Positions 10,056 through 21,701 are shown, counted from the first letter of the stretch. The stretch is 64,000 bases of DNA from UTCFX2 sp963726375 (GCA_963726375.1 CAVSCE010000009.1:811287-875286); one strand, 5' to 3'. Notes: generated by a model not told the origin, from the sequence alone. A program made the numbers and translations.

Positions 10056-12087
10056 TCATTTTTGAAGAAGCTCTAAGGCTTTTTCCTCAATATGATCGAC
10101 TGAGAAACCGAAATTCTCGAATACCTGGTTTGCTGGTGCCGATGCTCCGTATCGGTCTAAACCGAGAATGAAACCATTTGAACCGACCCACCGGTGCCAG
10201 CCCTGCGTGATTCCCGCCTCAACTGAAAGCCTTTTTGTCACATTTGGAAGCAGGACAGAAGCTCTATAACCTTCGTCTTGTTCTGCAAACAGCTCCCAGC
10301 TGGGGAATGAAATTAACCGCACAGCCACCCCTTGTGCTTCCAATCGTTTCCCGGCTTCAAGAATCAAACTCACTTCGGATCCGCTCGCCATCAAAATGAT
10401 CTGAGGCTTTTTTCCACCGAGATCTGCTAACACATATGCACCTTTCCGTAGACCTGATTCGGAAGCGTAAACGGAACGATCTATAGTAGGGAGGTTTTGA
10501 CGGGTCAATACCAGGGCGGTCGGTCTGTGGCGGTTCTCGATTGCGATTATCCATGCTTCACGGACCTCATTTGCATCAGCGGGACGGATAGTCACCAGAT
10601 TTGGGATTGACACTCAGCGCCGCTAGGTGTTCAACCGGCTGGTGGGTCGGTCCGTCTTCGCCAACACCGATGCTGTCGTGAGTAAAAATCCAAATTGATC
10701 CAAGGTGTGAGAGTGCGGAAAGCCGGATAGCCGGACGCATGTAATCGGAAAACACCATGAAAGTCGCTCCAAATGGGATCAGACCTCCATGATAATTGAT
10801 CCCGTTAACAATTGAACCCATTGCATGTTCTCGAACTCCAAAATGAACGTTGCGCATTTCGTATTTATCTTCAGTTGTTTTCAGCTCCGCCGAACTGAAA
10901 GCTTCTGAGCTCGACATCCAAGTATTTGTCGATGGAGCAAGGTCGGCTGAACCACCGAAAAGCTCTGGTAGAATATCCGATAATGAATTGATGACCTTAC
11001 CTGACGCTGCCCGGGATGCAATCCCCTTCGGATCCGCTGGAAACACCGAAAGGTTCTCACTCCAAGCTTGTACCAATTTTCCAGAAAGCCGACGTTCTAA
11101 TTCAGCCGCCAAATCCGGATAATCAGCCCTGTATGCTGCCATCTTTCTATGCCATTCAGCTTCCTGCTGTTTCCCTTTTTCAACTGCTTCACGGAAAAAT
11201 GCAAGTACATCATCAGGGATAAAGAAACGCGGTTCTTTCGGCCATCCCAGTTTTTCTTTCGCTCCATCCAGTTCTGCATCCCCAGGTGGTTCGCCATGGG
11301 CTTTCGCCGTGCCAGCCCGAGTGGGGAGACCGTAACCGATGATATTGCGAACCATAATGATCGATGGGCGGGGATCGAGTTTTGCTGCCAGGATGCAGCG
11401 GTCTATCGCTTCGACATTTAACCCATCATCAACATGCTGTACGTGCCATCCATATGCTTCAAACCGCTTACCTCGATCCTCTGTGAACGCCAGCTCCGTC
11501 GAGCCTTCAATCGAGATGTGATTATCGTCATATAGGTAAATTAATTTTCCCAACTTCAACGTACCAGCGAGAGAAGCGGCTTCAGACGCAACTCCTTCCA
11601 TCAAGTCGCCATCGGTAACAATAGCATAAATATTATGGTCAATCATTTGATATCCTGGCCGATTAAATACTTTTGCCAGGTGGGCTTCCGCCATCGCCAT
11701 CCCGATACCGTTCGCAAATCCCTGTCCCAGCGGGCCAGTCGTAGTCTCGACACCAGGGGTTATGCCAAATTCCGGGTGTCCCGGGGTAAGGCTCCCCCAT
11801 TGACGGAAATGTTTGAGCTCGTCCAGGGGTAGGTCATAACCGGTTAAATGCAGAAGCGCATACAGCAACATCGACCCATGCCCACCCGATAGGATAAACC
11901 GGTCGCGATCCGGCCATTTTGGATTCGCCGGGTTGTGGGTCAGGTGGCGAGTCCAAATGGTGTACGCCATTGGGGCAGTCCCCATTGGCAGACCTGGATG
12001 TCCAGATTTTGCCTGCTGAACTCCATCGGCTGCAAGAAACCGAATTGTGTTAATAGCCTTGAGCTGTAATTCAGGAGTGACTTTCAT
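10056..12087 (-). CDS. tkt: Transketolase, one frameshift
   Basis: The protein is about 676 residues when joined. It transfers two-carbon units between pentose and triose/tetrose phosphates, using thiamine diphosphate. Clear signatures are AKSGHPGLPMGTAPMAY, the cofactor motif TDGDLMEGVASEAASLAG with a later DDNHISIEG, GGSADLAPSTNT, FGVREHAMGSIVNG and HDSIGVGEDGPTHQPVEHL. A frameshift near 10608 separates the ending SIPNLVTIRPADANEVREAW. The start at 12087 (MKVTPELQLKAINTIRFLA) lies seven bases after GGAAGAGG. It precedes tal and follows a 15-bp palindrome and the cation ATPase gene. Confidence 0.95.
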
Positions 12088-12115
12088 TTTTATCCTCTTC
12101 CGATCAGAGTGATTC

Positions 12116-12148
12116 CATGTTCGTGCAGAATGATTCTGCACGAACATG
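12116..12148. repeat. Perfect 15-bp palindrome between tkt and the cation ATPase gene
   Basis: CATGTTCGTGCAGAA (12116-12130) and TTCTGCACGAACATG (12134-12148) are perfect complements around a 3-base loop. There is no U tract on either strand. It lies 29 bases upstream of the tkt start, so an operator, an mRNA-stabilising hairpin or a processing site are all possible. I saw no second copy. Confidence 0.6.
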
Positions 12149-12187
12149 ATCATTGAATGCAGGTATCTTGGTCAAATACAATTCTAA

Positions 12188-15123
12188 TTACGCCTGCAGA
12201 GCGTTTCTGTTTCTGGCATCCTGCCTGCGAAGGAAAAATTTCGTAATTTCTTCTGAAATCGCCGGAATGAGCGCAAGTCCGAGGACGATTATCCATTCTT
12301 TTCCAGCCAGGTAATGGGTATTAAAAATCGGCTGCAGGAAAGGCACGTTGACGACCAGCAGCAACAGGACAATCGATAGACCCACTGCGTACTGCATATA
12401 CTTATTGGAAAATACGCCCAGCTTGAAGATGGAAGCCCGCTCGGAGCGGACGGTATAGGCACGGAACAGCTCGCACAGCGACAGGGTGACAAAAGCCATC
12501 GTCTCAGCGGTCTGCACATCCACGCCGCGCCAGTCGTGCTGGAGCAGATAGGAAAGCGGGTTCATGCCTTCAGGGATCGATGCGCCAGCCCAGATGCCAG
12601 AACAGTCCAATCAAAAAAGCGCCTAGGACCGCGCTGGTTTGTGTGATGGTCTGGATGACCATCCCCAGCCGCATCGAGCCGTTGACGATCGATTCGCTCT
12701 TAGGACGAGGGGGGCGCTCCATGATATCCGGATCGCCTTTTTCCATCGCCAGCGCCAGGGCCGGGGCGCCATCGGTCAGCAGGTTGAGCCAGAGCAGCTG
12801 GATGACGGTCAGCGGCATCGGCAGGCCGGCCAGCGTCGCCAGGAAGATGATCATGATTTCGGCAATATTGGAGGAAAGCAGGAAGAAGACAAACTTGCGG
12901 ATATTGGCATAGATCACCCGGCCTTGCTCCACAGCGGCGACAATGCTGACGTAGTTATCATCGGTCAGCACCATATCCGCGGTCTTCTTTGGCCACATCC
13001 GTGCCGGTGATGCCCATCGCCACACCAATGTCGGCGCGCTTGATCGCCGGCGCATCGTTGACGCCGTCGCCGGTCATAGCCACGACTTCATCGTTCGACC
13101 GCAGGGCATCGACAATGCGCATCTTATGCTCTGGTGAGACACGGGCAAAGACAGCAGTGTATCTTGACTTCTTCCGCCAGGGTGCGATCATCCATGTCAT
13201 TGATATCGGCCCCGGTATAGACTTTATGACCTTGCGCAGCAGCCCGATGCTCTCAGCCACAGCCCGGCCGGTGTTGGGATAATCGCCGGTGATCATGATC
13301 GTGCGGATGCCCGGCACCGCGGGCTTTTTCCAGCGCCGGTTTCACTTCTGGGCGGGCCGGATCGATCATGCCCATCAACCCGGCAAAGATCAAGCCTTGC
13401 TCGGCAAATTCCCGGCTCAGTTCATCCGGGATTTCGGCTTCAATTCGGTAGGCAAATCCCATCACCCGCAGAGCGTCATCGGTCATGCTGTCGTTGGCTT
13501 CTCGGATGCGTGCGCGCGCATCTCGTCATCCAGCGGCATCACCTGATCATCAATCGTCTGATAATCGGTGCACAGGTCCAGAACCAGGTCGGGTGCGCCT
13601 TTGATTGTCACTGCATGCGAGCCCAGCATACTTTGATCATGGAAGGGCGATGGGCCTGCTCTTTGATCCAGGTGATCTCGTGAACGGTGGTCATGCGCTT
13701 CAGGTCTGAATCGAAGGGGATTTCTTTGCGCGCGCGGATAGGCTGCTGATCAGCTCGTCCAAATCCTCCCATGCTTTCATCGCCGCCACCAGCATCGCGC
13801 CTTCGGTCGGATCGCCGATCATGCGGAACTGGTTGGCGGCCTTCGCCATTTACAGGTTCTAACACGGCATCATTGTTCAATACTCCAACCCACAGCACGG
13901 TGGTGAGCCCGGGTACCTTCGTCAGGTCAGCTTGTTCGCCATCCATGAAGAAATCTCCCTCTGGATCATAGCCGGTGCCGGTTACTTCGGCCATCTTACC
14001 ATCCACCCACAGTCGGGTGACGGTCATCACGTTCTGGGTCAGGGTACCGGTCTTGTCCGAGCAGATGACGGTGGCTGAACCAAGCGTTTCAACCGAAGCC
14101 AGCCGGCGGATCAAAGCATGTCGGCGGACCATCTCGCGCATGCCCAGCGCCAGGCTGATCGTGACCACTGCCGCCAGGCCCTCAGGCACGGCGGCAATCG
14201 CCAGGCCAACCGCGATCATAAACTATTCGACGATCAGTTCCGGTATTCTCGCCAGTAATGCCGTCAGTAAACACACCGCTGCGCCACAAACCCACCAGAA
14301 ACACCACCCCACAGATCGCCAGCGCCCCAATGCCCAGGGTCTTTCCCAACTGGTCCAGGCGCGCTTGCAAGAGGGGTGCCTTCCTCTTCCACAGTTTGCA
14401 GCATATCGGCGATCATCCCAAGCTGGGTGTGCATACCGGTGGACACCACAATCCCACGCCCGCGGCCGTAATTAACCACCGTGCCCATAAAGACGGTGTT
14501 CTTGCGGTCGCCCAGCGAGGCGTCTTCTATCCAGCACAGAGTGCCGCATTTTTCTGCACCGGCACCGATTCGCCGGTCAGCGCGGCCTCCTCCACGCGCA
14601 GGTTGACTGCTTCGATCAGGCGCATATCGGCCGGGACAAAATTCCCGGCCTCCAGAAAAACAACATCGCCCGGCACCAGCTCGCTGGCGGGCACTGACAC
14701 GCGCTGCCCATCGCGCAGCACCTGGCATTCCGGAGCGGCCATTTTCTTTAGCGCCGCCAGGGCTTCTTCCGCCCGGCTTTCCTGGACCACACCCAGGATG
14801 GCATTCAGAACCACAATCAGCATAATCACTGCCGGCTTCGATCCAGTCACCCAGCAAGGCCGAAATCACCGAGGCGACGATCAGCAGGATGACGATAAAG
14901 TTGTTGAGCTGCGCCAGTACCAGTTGAAGAAAGGTGGGCCTGGGTTTTTCTTTAAGCTCATTCGGCCCATATCGCTCCAGGCGTTTGGCTGACTTCTTCT
15001 GAACAGTCCTTGTGCAGGAGCTTCCAGCTTGACAAGCACATCATCGAGATCCAGAGGAATGCCAGTGGATATCCAAATCCGGATTTGTAGTTCAGGTTTT
15101 TTCAGTTTTTGTTTGTCAGCCAT
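12188..15123 (-). pseudogene. P-type cation-transporting ATPase (P2, calcium-type), many frameshifts
   Basis: Fragments in all three frames align in order to one P2-type pump of about 900-970 residues. They are an N-terminal DLDDVLVKLEAPAQGL segment, NAILGVVQESRAEEALAAL, the actuator motif LTGESVPVQKN, the phosphorylation site CSDKTGTLTQNVM, the hinge AMTGDGVNDAPAIKRADI, a membrane segment LLWLNLLTDGAPALALAMEKG and a last segment ending RRQDARNRNALQA. It would pump Ca2+ or a similar cation at the cost of ATP; ion choice cannot be fixed here. At least eight breaks occur in 2.9 kb, several outside homopolymers, and local GC content is visibly higher than in neighbours. The start at 15123 follows GAGGAAA. 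It is either a real pseudogene or a region of very poor sequence quality. Confidence 0.8.
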
Positions 15124-15177
15124 CTTTTCCTCTAATGATGAAATTTATGAATGTTCGTTAAGACGCGTTCTCCAGGT

Positions 15178-16570
15178 TTATGCTTCCCAATGGGTATGAA
15201 AATCACCTTCCTCGATCCACCCGACGGTAGGTGTGTGCACCAAAATAATCTCGCTGCGCCTGGGTCAGGTTGGCAGGCAGTGCTCCGAGCGATAGGCATC
15301 GAAATAGGCCAGCGAAGCGCAGGTCGCCAGCATCGGGATCCCCAGGCCAACAGCGGTCTGCACGACCTCGCGCCAGGCAGCCTGGCGGCTGAGCACAGCT
15401 TCATTGTGAAAACATCATCCAGCAGCAGGTTTGGCAGAGCAGGGTTTCGGCGATAAGCATTGGTAATATCACTCAGCAAGGATGCCCGGATAATACAGCC
15501 CGCCCGCCAGACAGGAACGATCTGTGAGAGGTCGATATCCCAATTATATTCCCTAGATGCCATCTTCAACAGGCTCAGACCCTGGGCATAGGAGGTGATC
15601 TTACTGGCATATAACGCTTGTTCTGCCGCCTGCAACCAATTTTGCTTTATCCCCCGTAAACTTCCCAGCGCTTCCTAACACTTTTGCCGCAATCGACTCT
15701 CTCAGCCTTAAGGGCTGAGAGCAATCGACTTTCCACCGCTGCATTGATAGTTGGAATGGCGCTCCGGTATCAAGAGCGGTCTGGCTGGTCCATTTCCCAG
15801 TCCCTTTCTGAGCGGCCTCGTCAAGGATCAAATCGACAAGAAATCCGCCGGTTCTCAGGATCCATTCGGGTAAGGATCTTCGCCGTGATTTCAATCAAAT
15901 ACGAACGCAGCTCGCGTTTATTCCATGCATCAAAAATATCAGCTAGCTCCACATTTGAAATACCAGCACCGCGATGCAGCAAATCATAGATTTCAGCAAT
16001 CAACTGCATGTCGCCGTATTCGATCCCGTTATGAACCATTTTTACATAATGTCCTGCGCCGCCGATGCCCATCCACGCCACACAAGCTTCGCCATCTTCA
16101 GCTTTTGCGGCGATAGCCTCGAACATTTTCTGGACTCTCGGCCAGGCGGCCTTCGAGCCACCCGGCATCATACTTGGGCCCCATAAAGCACCGCTTTCAC
16201 CGCCGGATACCCCCATTCCGATAAACTCGATACCTTCTTGATTGAGGGATTTGACGCGGCGTTCGGTATCAGCGAAGTATGAGTTTCCTCCATCGATGAT
16301 GATGTCACCTTTGTCCAAATACGGTTTCAATGAAGAAATCGCCGTATCAACCGGCCCACCTGCCGGTACCATTAAGAAAAGGACCCGCGGCTTTTCCAGT
16401 GCACCTGCAAGCTCGTCAAGTGAGTTGGTTACTTTTACAGTAAATCCTTCTGGAATACGCGGGGAGACATCGAAACCGATCGGCGGAAATCCATTGCGCT
16501 GAAAATTCTGTGCAAGACTCCGCCCCATAACTCCTAAACCGAGAATTCCAAGCGAATATTTCGTTTCCAT
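15178..16570 (-). CDS. gnd: 6-phosphogluconate dehydrogenase, several frameshifts
   Basis: The joined protein is about 464 residues. It decarboxylates 6-phosphogluconate to ribulose-5-phosphate with reduction of NAD(P)+. Seen are the Rossmann motif LGILGLGVMGRSLA, the family signature DKGDIIIDGGNSYF, GMGVSGGESGALWGPSMMPGG, GGAGHYVKMVHNGIEYGDMQ and GTGKWTSQTALD. Breaks fall near 15850, 15650, 15420 and 15200. Correcting the last restores the typical ending VIFHTHWEA and a stop at 15178. The start at 16570 (METKYSLGILG) follows GGAG by six bases. It lies downstream of the LarA-like gene, so gluconate made by 2-epimerisation of mannonate, once phosphorylated, would be its substrate. No zwf gene is nearby. 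Confidence 0.92.
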
Positions 16571-16703
16571 AATCTGCTCCATAATTGTTCTCGTTCAACT
16601 CGTTTTTTAAATGATTGCGCAGACAGTCGATTTACCATTTCGCGCTCTTAATTCTAGAAGTTCATTCCCGATAAACTGCTTGGCCATACCAGCCAATCCA
16701 GGT

Positions 16704-17968
16704 TCATCGATCCTTCCACTTATAAAGGATTTCACCTGCGCGTGGGACATACAAAACCCCTTCATTTTCGCGGTCTTAGCCAGGATTTTACATCGATGTC
16801 TGCAGGATTTCAAGTAGCCAAGGTTCAGCCTGGCACAATCCGCTGCGGATACCTTGCTCGCAAGAATCAGGTTTACGTTCGGTTTCTCCACGCCATCTTC
16901 CATGATACCTGATCCTCGAACATGGGTGCTGTGGGCAAGTACGCCAAGAGGGATATGCTTGAACAATTCCCAATCTTTCAAGAAATACGGAAGTATGTGA
17001 TAACCAATTTCATATATGAAACGTCCATGCACATGGCTGATCACATCCAAATGAGGGGCGTAGATGATTACCTCTCCACCTTTGGCTACGGCTGGTTCTA
17101 TTTTATACATCGCTTTCCCGGCCGTCCAAAGCTCATCGTACATCGTTGGAGCACAGGACAGCACTCTCATATAGGGTTTTTCACACCAGTGAATGTGTCT
17201 TTGAGCTGACAAATCTGCGGCAGCGTTCCAGGCTTCAAACATATCTCCAACGATCACCCCTGAAATATCGTGTCCTTCCACCAGCAGTGCTGCCAGGGTA
17301 ACTGGAGTATTAAGCCGTCCAACAGCAGCATGGATCATCTTCCTCACGGGTGTATCTTTGATCCCGATCGTGCCGACAACCGTTGCGAGAGCGCCAAGCC
17401 AGTGGGTCGCATTAATCATATCCGGCCCTGAGATGCCTGGGAAAAGGTATTTTGCCCCACCAGAAAATCCCACTACTTCATGTGGGAATGTTGGTCCGAT
17501 AATTAAAATATGATCGTACTTCAGGGCTAATTTGTTAATTCGAATATCCACCCGATCCGGCAGAGATGAATGCCAGCTTGGTCCCGCAATCTGCTTGATT
17601 TCGTCCTGTTCCATGACACCCAGTGAGGAAAGTTGGGACGGATCGTCCCAGGCATGATTGAGTAATCCAATCTTCTTAAAGGTCGTTTCGCGTTCTTCTT
17701 TTGTTATCCCCACCAGCTGGTTGATACTATCTTCCGACATTGATGGATGAGTCCCCAACGCTACCATGAAATCCAGCTGGCTGGCATCATGAAGGATTTC
17801 CACAATCATTGGGAACAATTCCGCAAGAGGAATCGAGCGGGTTGAGTCCGGGATGAGTGCGAGGACTTTTTGTGCGGTAAACTTTCCCTGCAGTCCTTGG
17901 TTAAGGGTTTCAAAGATCGATTGGTAATCCAAAAAGCCTGCAGTTGATATCTTTTGGGAATGGATCAT
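16704..17968 (-). CDS. LarA-family nickel-pincer racemase/epimerase (candidate mannonate/gluconate 2-epimerase)
   Basis: The protein, about 424 residues, belongs to the LarA (DUF2088) family of hydroxyacid racemases and epimerases that use a nickel-pincer nucleotide. It keeps D41xxR44 (DSTR), the GTH motif H74, and H163, K173 and H189 in PHEVVGFSGGAKYLFPGI...NATHW. The 10- and 16-residue spacings equal those of H174, K184 and H200 in Lactobacillus LarA, where the lysine carries the cofactor and the last His binds nickel. Two indels (about 16806 and 16770) hide the true end; corrected, it reads NEGVLYVPRAGEILYKWKDR with a stop at 16704. The start at 17968 follows GAGGTG. The family is known to include D-gluconate 2-epimerases. 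Between a mannonate-forming SDR and gnd, that activity is the best inference. Lactate racemase remains possible. Confidence 0.8.
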
Positions 17969-18040
17969 TCTTGACACCTCTGAAGACCAGAAAGCTGTTG
18001 GGGTTACATAGAAATGAAAACCGAGGGCTTAAGCAGGTAT

Positions 18041-18874
18041 TTATACCCCACTGTAAGCTGAAAAGCCGCCATCAATCGGGATGATAACACCCGTAACAAA
18101 CTCTGAGGCGGGCGAGAGCAGCCATAAAACAGTACCATTGAGATCGTCCGGGATACCAAGGCGGTTCATCGGGGTGTGGTCGATTATCTGCCGACCCCGT
18201 TTGGTCCATTCACCAGTTTCTTTATCCGTCAATAAAAAACGGTTCTGTTCGGTTAAGAAGAAGCCAGGAGCGATCGCATTGACCCGGATTTTTGGTGAAT
18301 ATTCCTGCGCCATATGGACTGCCAACCATTGGGTAAAATTGCTTGCTCCAGCCTTCGCAGCCGAGTAGGCAGGGATTCGGGTCAGCGGTCGAAAAGCATT
18401 CATGGATGAAACATTGAGGATCACGCCTTGCTTGCGCTCAGCCATGTGACGGCCGACAATTTGAGATGGAATGATCGTGCCCATCAGGTTTAAGTCGAAC
18501 ACCCAACGCAGCGCCTCTTGAGACAAATCAAAAAAGGATTTCTCGGCGCTGGTTGATGCATCAGGTTTATTGCCTCCGGCAGCGTTGATCAAACCGTCGA
18601 TCTTCCCAAATTCTGATATCGTCAAATCTACTGCTGCCTGGACAGTTTCGACATCCAGGACATTTCCTTGTACAGCTATAGCGCTGCCAGTCCCAGGTTT
18701 CTTTTCAAATTGAGCCACCATTTTTTGAGCAATCTGAAGATTGTAATCCAGGATGGTCACATTTGCACCACATTCAAACAACGCTTGAGCCATTGATCCT
18801 CCTAATACTCCTCCTCCCCCCGTAATAACAACACTCTGACCGCTGAAATCAAATGCCTGCAAATAATGTTTCAT
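18041..18874 (-). CDS. Short-chain dehydrogenase, probable D-fructuronate reductase/D-mannonate oxidoreductase
   Basis: An intact SDR of 277 residues. The nucleotide motif is VVITGGGGVLGGSMAQAL, followed by LINAAGGNKPD, the catalytic Ser in LNVSSMNA and the catalytic Tyr/Lys in PAYSAAKAGASNFT. The C-terminal RVNAIAPGFFLTEQNR and IIPIDGGFSAYSGV are typical. The length and the insertion after NAAGGNKP match the SDR-type UxuB of Bacillus (YjmF), which reduces fructuronate to mannonate with NADH. It follows uxaC by 57 bases on the same strand, giving the two first steps of glucuronate breakdown. No uxuA (mannonate dehydratase) lies beside it; a LarA-like gene sits there instead. Confidence 0.85.
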   Translation of the reverse strand: MKHYLQAFDFSGQSVVITGGGGVLGGSMAQALFECGANVTILDYNLQIAQKMVAQFEKKPGTGSAIAVQGNVLDVETVQAAVDLTISEFGKIDGLINAAGGNKPDASTSAEKSFFDLSQEALRWVFDLNLMGTIIPSQIVGRHMAERKQGVILNVSSMNAFRPLTRIPAYSAAKAGASNFTQWLAVHMAQEYSPKIRVNAIAPGFFLTEQNRFLLTDKETGEWTKRGRQIIDHTPMNRLGIPDDLNGTVLWLLSPASEFVTGVIIPIDGGFSAYSGV

Positions 18875-18931
18875 CGTCGCCTTTCTCCTTCTCTTTTCTT
18901 CGAAAAGTTTAATGTGAAATGGTAATTTGTA

Positions 18932-20317
18932 TTATTGAAGCTTGTAAGCTGCCTTTGCCAATCCGACTGCCAGATCAATAACCATGCTTTCTGCTTCGTT
19001 TCGATCAATGACTTTGCGGACTAAAAGTCCAGCCACCCAATTGGATGAAGCCCGCCTCCAGACATCGTGGCGCGCTGGAATAGAAAGAAAAGCGCGCGTA
19101 TCGTCATTGAAGCCAGCCGTATTATACATACCTGCTGTTTCTATTACCTGGTCGAAATAGCGGCGCATTCCATTCCAGGAATCATTAAACCACCAGGGAG
19201 GTCCAAGCTTCACTGCCGGATAAGCACCTGCCAGGGGAGCCAGCTCGCGAGCGTAAGTAGATTTATCCAGGGTAAACAGGAGCAGCCTGAAGTTGGGATG
19301 GTTTCCAAAATGTTCCAATAATGGCTGTAAATTGTGGGTGAATTCGCATCCGATTGGGATATCAAATCCCTTATCAGCCCCAAATTTCGAGAATACTTCG
19401 GGATTGTGGTTTCGGTAAACTCCAGGATGCAGCTGCATGACAAGCCCATCTTCGACACTCATCCGCGCCATTTCCATGATCATATGAGAAGTAAATCGGA
19501 GCGCATCTTCGTGGGATGCTTTTCCATGGAGGGCGCGCTGAAGAATCTCGCCGGCAACCTTAGTACTAAGCCATTCAGCTGCTGGGTTGGACACACCGGA
19601 ATTTGTGGCTGTTGCGCCGAGTGTTTTGAAGAAGCTGCGGCGCTGCTCCAGGGCTCGAATATAACTGGAATAATCGGAAATTTCAAATCCGCAAACAGCG
19701 GATAATTGATCTATTTTTTCCCGCCAGCCGGAAGCAAGCAGATTGGTTACAGAATCTGGGCGGAATGTAGGAATAATCCGCCCATTCCAACCAGAGTTGC
19801 GTATTTCCTGGTGGTATTTCAGGGCATCTTCCGCAGAATCGGTGGTCGCCAGGATTTCGATATTGAATTTGTTAAATAGAGTGCGTGGGGAGTATTCCGG
19901 TGAAGAGAGGGCCGCTTCAATCTGGTCATATATCCTGGAAGCTGAAATCTCATCTAATTTCTCGGTGACTCCAAAAACTGATTCAAGCTCATGCTCCAGC
20001 CACATCCCGGATGGTGTGCCTCGAAACAGGTAGAAATTTTCTGCAAAAAGCTGCCAGACCTGGCGTGGATTCTCCCGGTCGAGCAGTCGTTCAAAGGGAA
20101 TGCCCTGCGAAAACAGCATCCGAAGCACATAATGGTCCGGTTGAATAAGCAGTTCAGCCGGATCGCCAAAACGCCGCTCGGGGTCGCTGAACAGAGACGG
20201 GTCTACATGTCCATGAGGAGAGACAATGGGTAGATTTTCAATTAATGAATACAGTCCTAAGGCAGCTGATTTTTGAGCAGGATCTGGTTCAAACAAACGG
20301 TCAGCGGCAAGCATCAT
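18932..20317 (-). CDS. uxaC: Glucuronate isomerase
   Basis: An intact 461-residue member of the UxaC family (amidohydrolase-like fold), which converts D-glucuronate to D-fructuronate and D-galacturonate to D-tagaturonate. Typical segments are NLPIVSPHGHVDPSLFS (metal-binding HxH), WLEHELESVFG, ILATTDSAEDALKYHQEI, TFRPDSVTNL, QLHPGVYRNHNP and KLGPPWWFNDSWNGMRRYF. Length fits the family (about 465). The start lies about eight bases after GGAAG. It is the first gene of the minus-strand uronate block, with an extended -10 promoter and a LacI-type operator directly upstream. Confidence 0.95.
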   Translation of the reverse strand: MMLAADRLFEPDPAQKSAALGLYSLIENLPIVSPHGHVDPSLFSDPERRFGDPAELLIQPDHYVLRMLFSQGIPFERLLDRENPRQVWQLFAENFYLFRGTPSGMWLEHELESVFGVTEKLDEISASRIYDQIEAALSSPEYSPRTLFNKFNIEILATTDSAEDALKYHQEIRNSGWNGRIIPTFRPDSVTNLLASGWREKIDQLSAVCGFEISDYSSYIRALEQRRSFFKTLGATATNSGVSNPAAEWLSTKVAGEILQRALHGKASHEDALRFTSHMIMEMARMSVEDGLVMQLHPGVYRNHNPEVFSKFGADKGFDIPIGCEFTHNLQPLLEHFGNHPNFRLLLFTLDKSTYARELAPLAGAYPAVKLGPPWWFNDSWNGMRRYFDQVIETAGMYNTAGFNDDTRAFLSIPARHDVWRRASSNWVAGLLVRKVIDRNEAESMVIDLAVGLAKAAYKLQ

Positions 20318-20382
20318 CGTTAAGTCTTCCAGATTAATAAAAACTTGAAAGCGGAAGATCGGTTTGACCTTTCATAAATCAG

Positions 20383-20421
20383 TTGTGAAATGTTAGCGCT
20401 AACGTGATAAAATGCATTATA
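20383..20421. promoter_or_regulatory. Divergent uxaC/LacI promoter with palindromic LacI-type operator
   Basis: GTTAGCGCTAAC at 20392-20403 is a perfect 12-bp palindrome with the central CG of LacI-family operators. On the minus strand it lies just downstream of an extended -10 box (TGCTATAAT, TATAAT at 20416-20421) for uxaC. On the plus strand it fills the 17-base spacer between TTGTGA (20383-20388) and GATAAA (20406-20411) for the LacI gene. One bound repressor could shut both promoters. Confidence 0.75.
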
Positions 20422-20476
20422 GCAGGTTTTTTTGGTTACAATTCGATAATAAGAATAATTTATCCGAAACGGGACC

Positions 20477-21477
20477 ATGAACAGACGACCAACTCTAGCT
20501 GATATAGCCAAAGTTGCCAATGTATCGTTGATGACCGTCTCGCGCGCGATCAACGGGAAACCTGGAGTGAGTGAAGATCTTCGCCAGAGTCTCATGACAT
20601 TGGCTGAAGAAATGGGATATCGTCCTAATCAAATTGCACGCGGCCTTGCCACCTCCCGAACCTCCACGATAGGCTTAGTCGTCCCGGACAATACCAATCC
20701 TTTTTTTGCACAAATCGCCCGGGGAGTTGAAGATACAGCTTTTAATCAAGCTTACAACATCTTCCTGGTCAACGCTGTCGAAGACCCGGTTCGCGAAAGG
20801 ACCGCATTGAATTCATTGTGGCAGAAAGATATTGATGGATTGATCCTATGCAGCTCGCGACTCCCCGACGATGAGCTTGAAGAACAATTAACTCGATTTC
20901 CTGCAGTTGTTCTAATCAACCGAGAGCTGAATAACTTTAAAAACCACGTAATCACGATCAATGTCAATGATCAACGCGGTGCAAAGAACGCCATCAACCA
21001 TTTTCTCAGCCTCGGTCGAAAGAAAATTGCTTATATTGATGGTCCGACAAATTCGCTTTCCGCTAAACGCAGGCAGGAAGGATATAAAGCGGCCCTTCAA
21101 GAAGCAGGGCTAGAATATGACTTCCAGATGGTTGAATGCTGTGCGCCCGACACTGAAGGTGGAAAAATTGCTGCAGCTGCGCTGTTTGCCCGAAGGCCAG
21201 ATATCAACGCGATTTATGCATTCAATGATCTGGTGGCAGTTGGCGCGATGCAGATTGCAGAAGAAGCCGGTAAAAAAGTTCCGGAAGATATTGCAATCAT
21301 CGGTGTAGATGATATCCCACTCACCACGATCATCCGTCCAGAACTCACAACCCTGCACGTGAACCTGAGATATATTGGACGTCTGGCTATGCGTACTCTC
21401 ATCGATGCGATTGAGGGGGGAGCTCTTCTACTGAAATCATAATCAGGCCAGAGCTTATCGTGAGAGAATCGGCATGA
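20477..21477 (+). CDS. LacI-family regulator of the uronate block, C-terminal frameshift
   Basis: The protein has an N-terminal LacI helix-turn-helix (LADIAKVANVSLMTVSRAI, hinge YRPNQIARGLATSRT) and a periplasmic-binding-protein-like effector domain (TIGLVVPDNTNPFFAQIARG, IAIIGVDDIPLTTIIRPELTT). An extra base in the G6 run near 21415-21420 stops the frame early. Corrected, the end reads EIIIRPELIVRESA with a stop at 21477, for about 333 residues. It is divergent from uxaC and shares its operator-containing promoter, so it most likely represses the uronate genes and itself. The effector is probably a pathway intermediate, but that is not shown by the sequence. Confidence 0.9.
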
Positions 21478-21701
21478 AACAGTGATGATTTCGGAAAAAT
21501 TGCTTCTTCACCATAAAATCATTCATTGAACCATTATTAGCCGGAGCTGACGCAGCGCGCTAAATCACCAATGAACCATATTTTTACCTTTCTTGATAAT
21601 TTTCCAAGATAGCTCTGATGATTTCCCAGAGGTCAAAAATGATGATACTTAGGATGATATCAATAATCGAATTTATCTCTGATAAGACCTAATTTGTCCG
21701 T

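Noticed and set aside
12116..12148. Rho-independent terminator
   Set aside because: There is no U tract on either strand, so it is listed as a palindrome.
16607..16703. Extension of the LarA-like frame to 16607
   Set aside because: Two indel corrections give the family-typical C-terminus and a stop at 16704.
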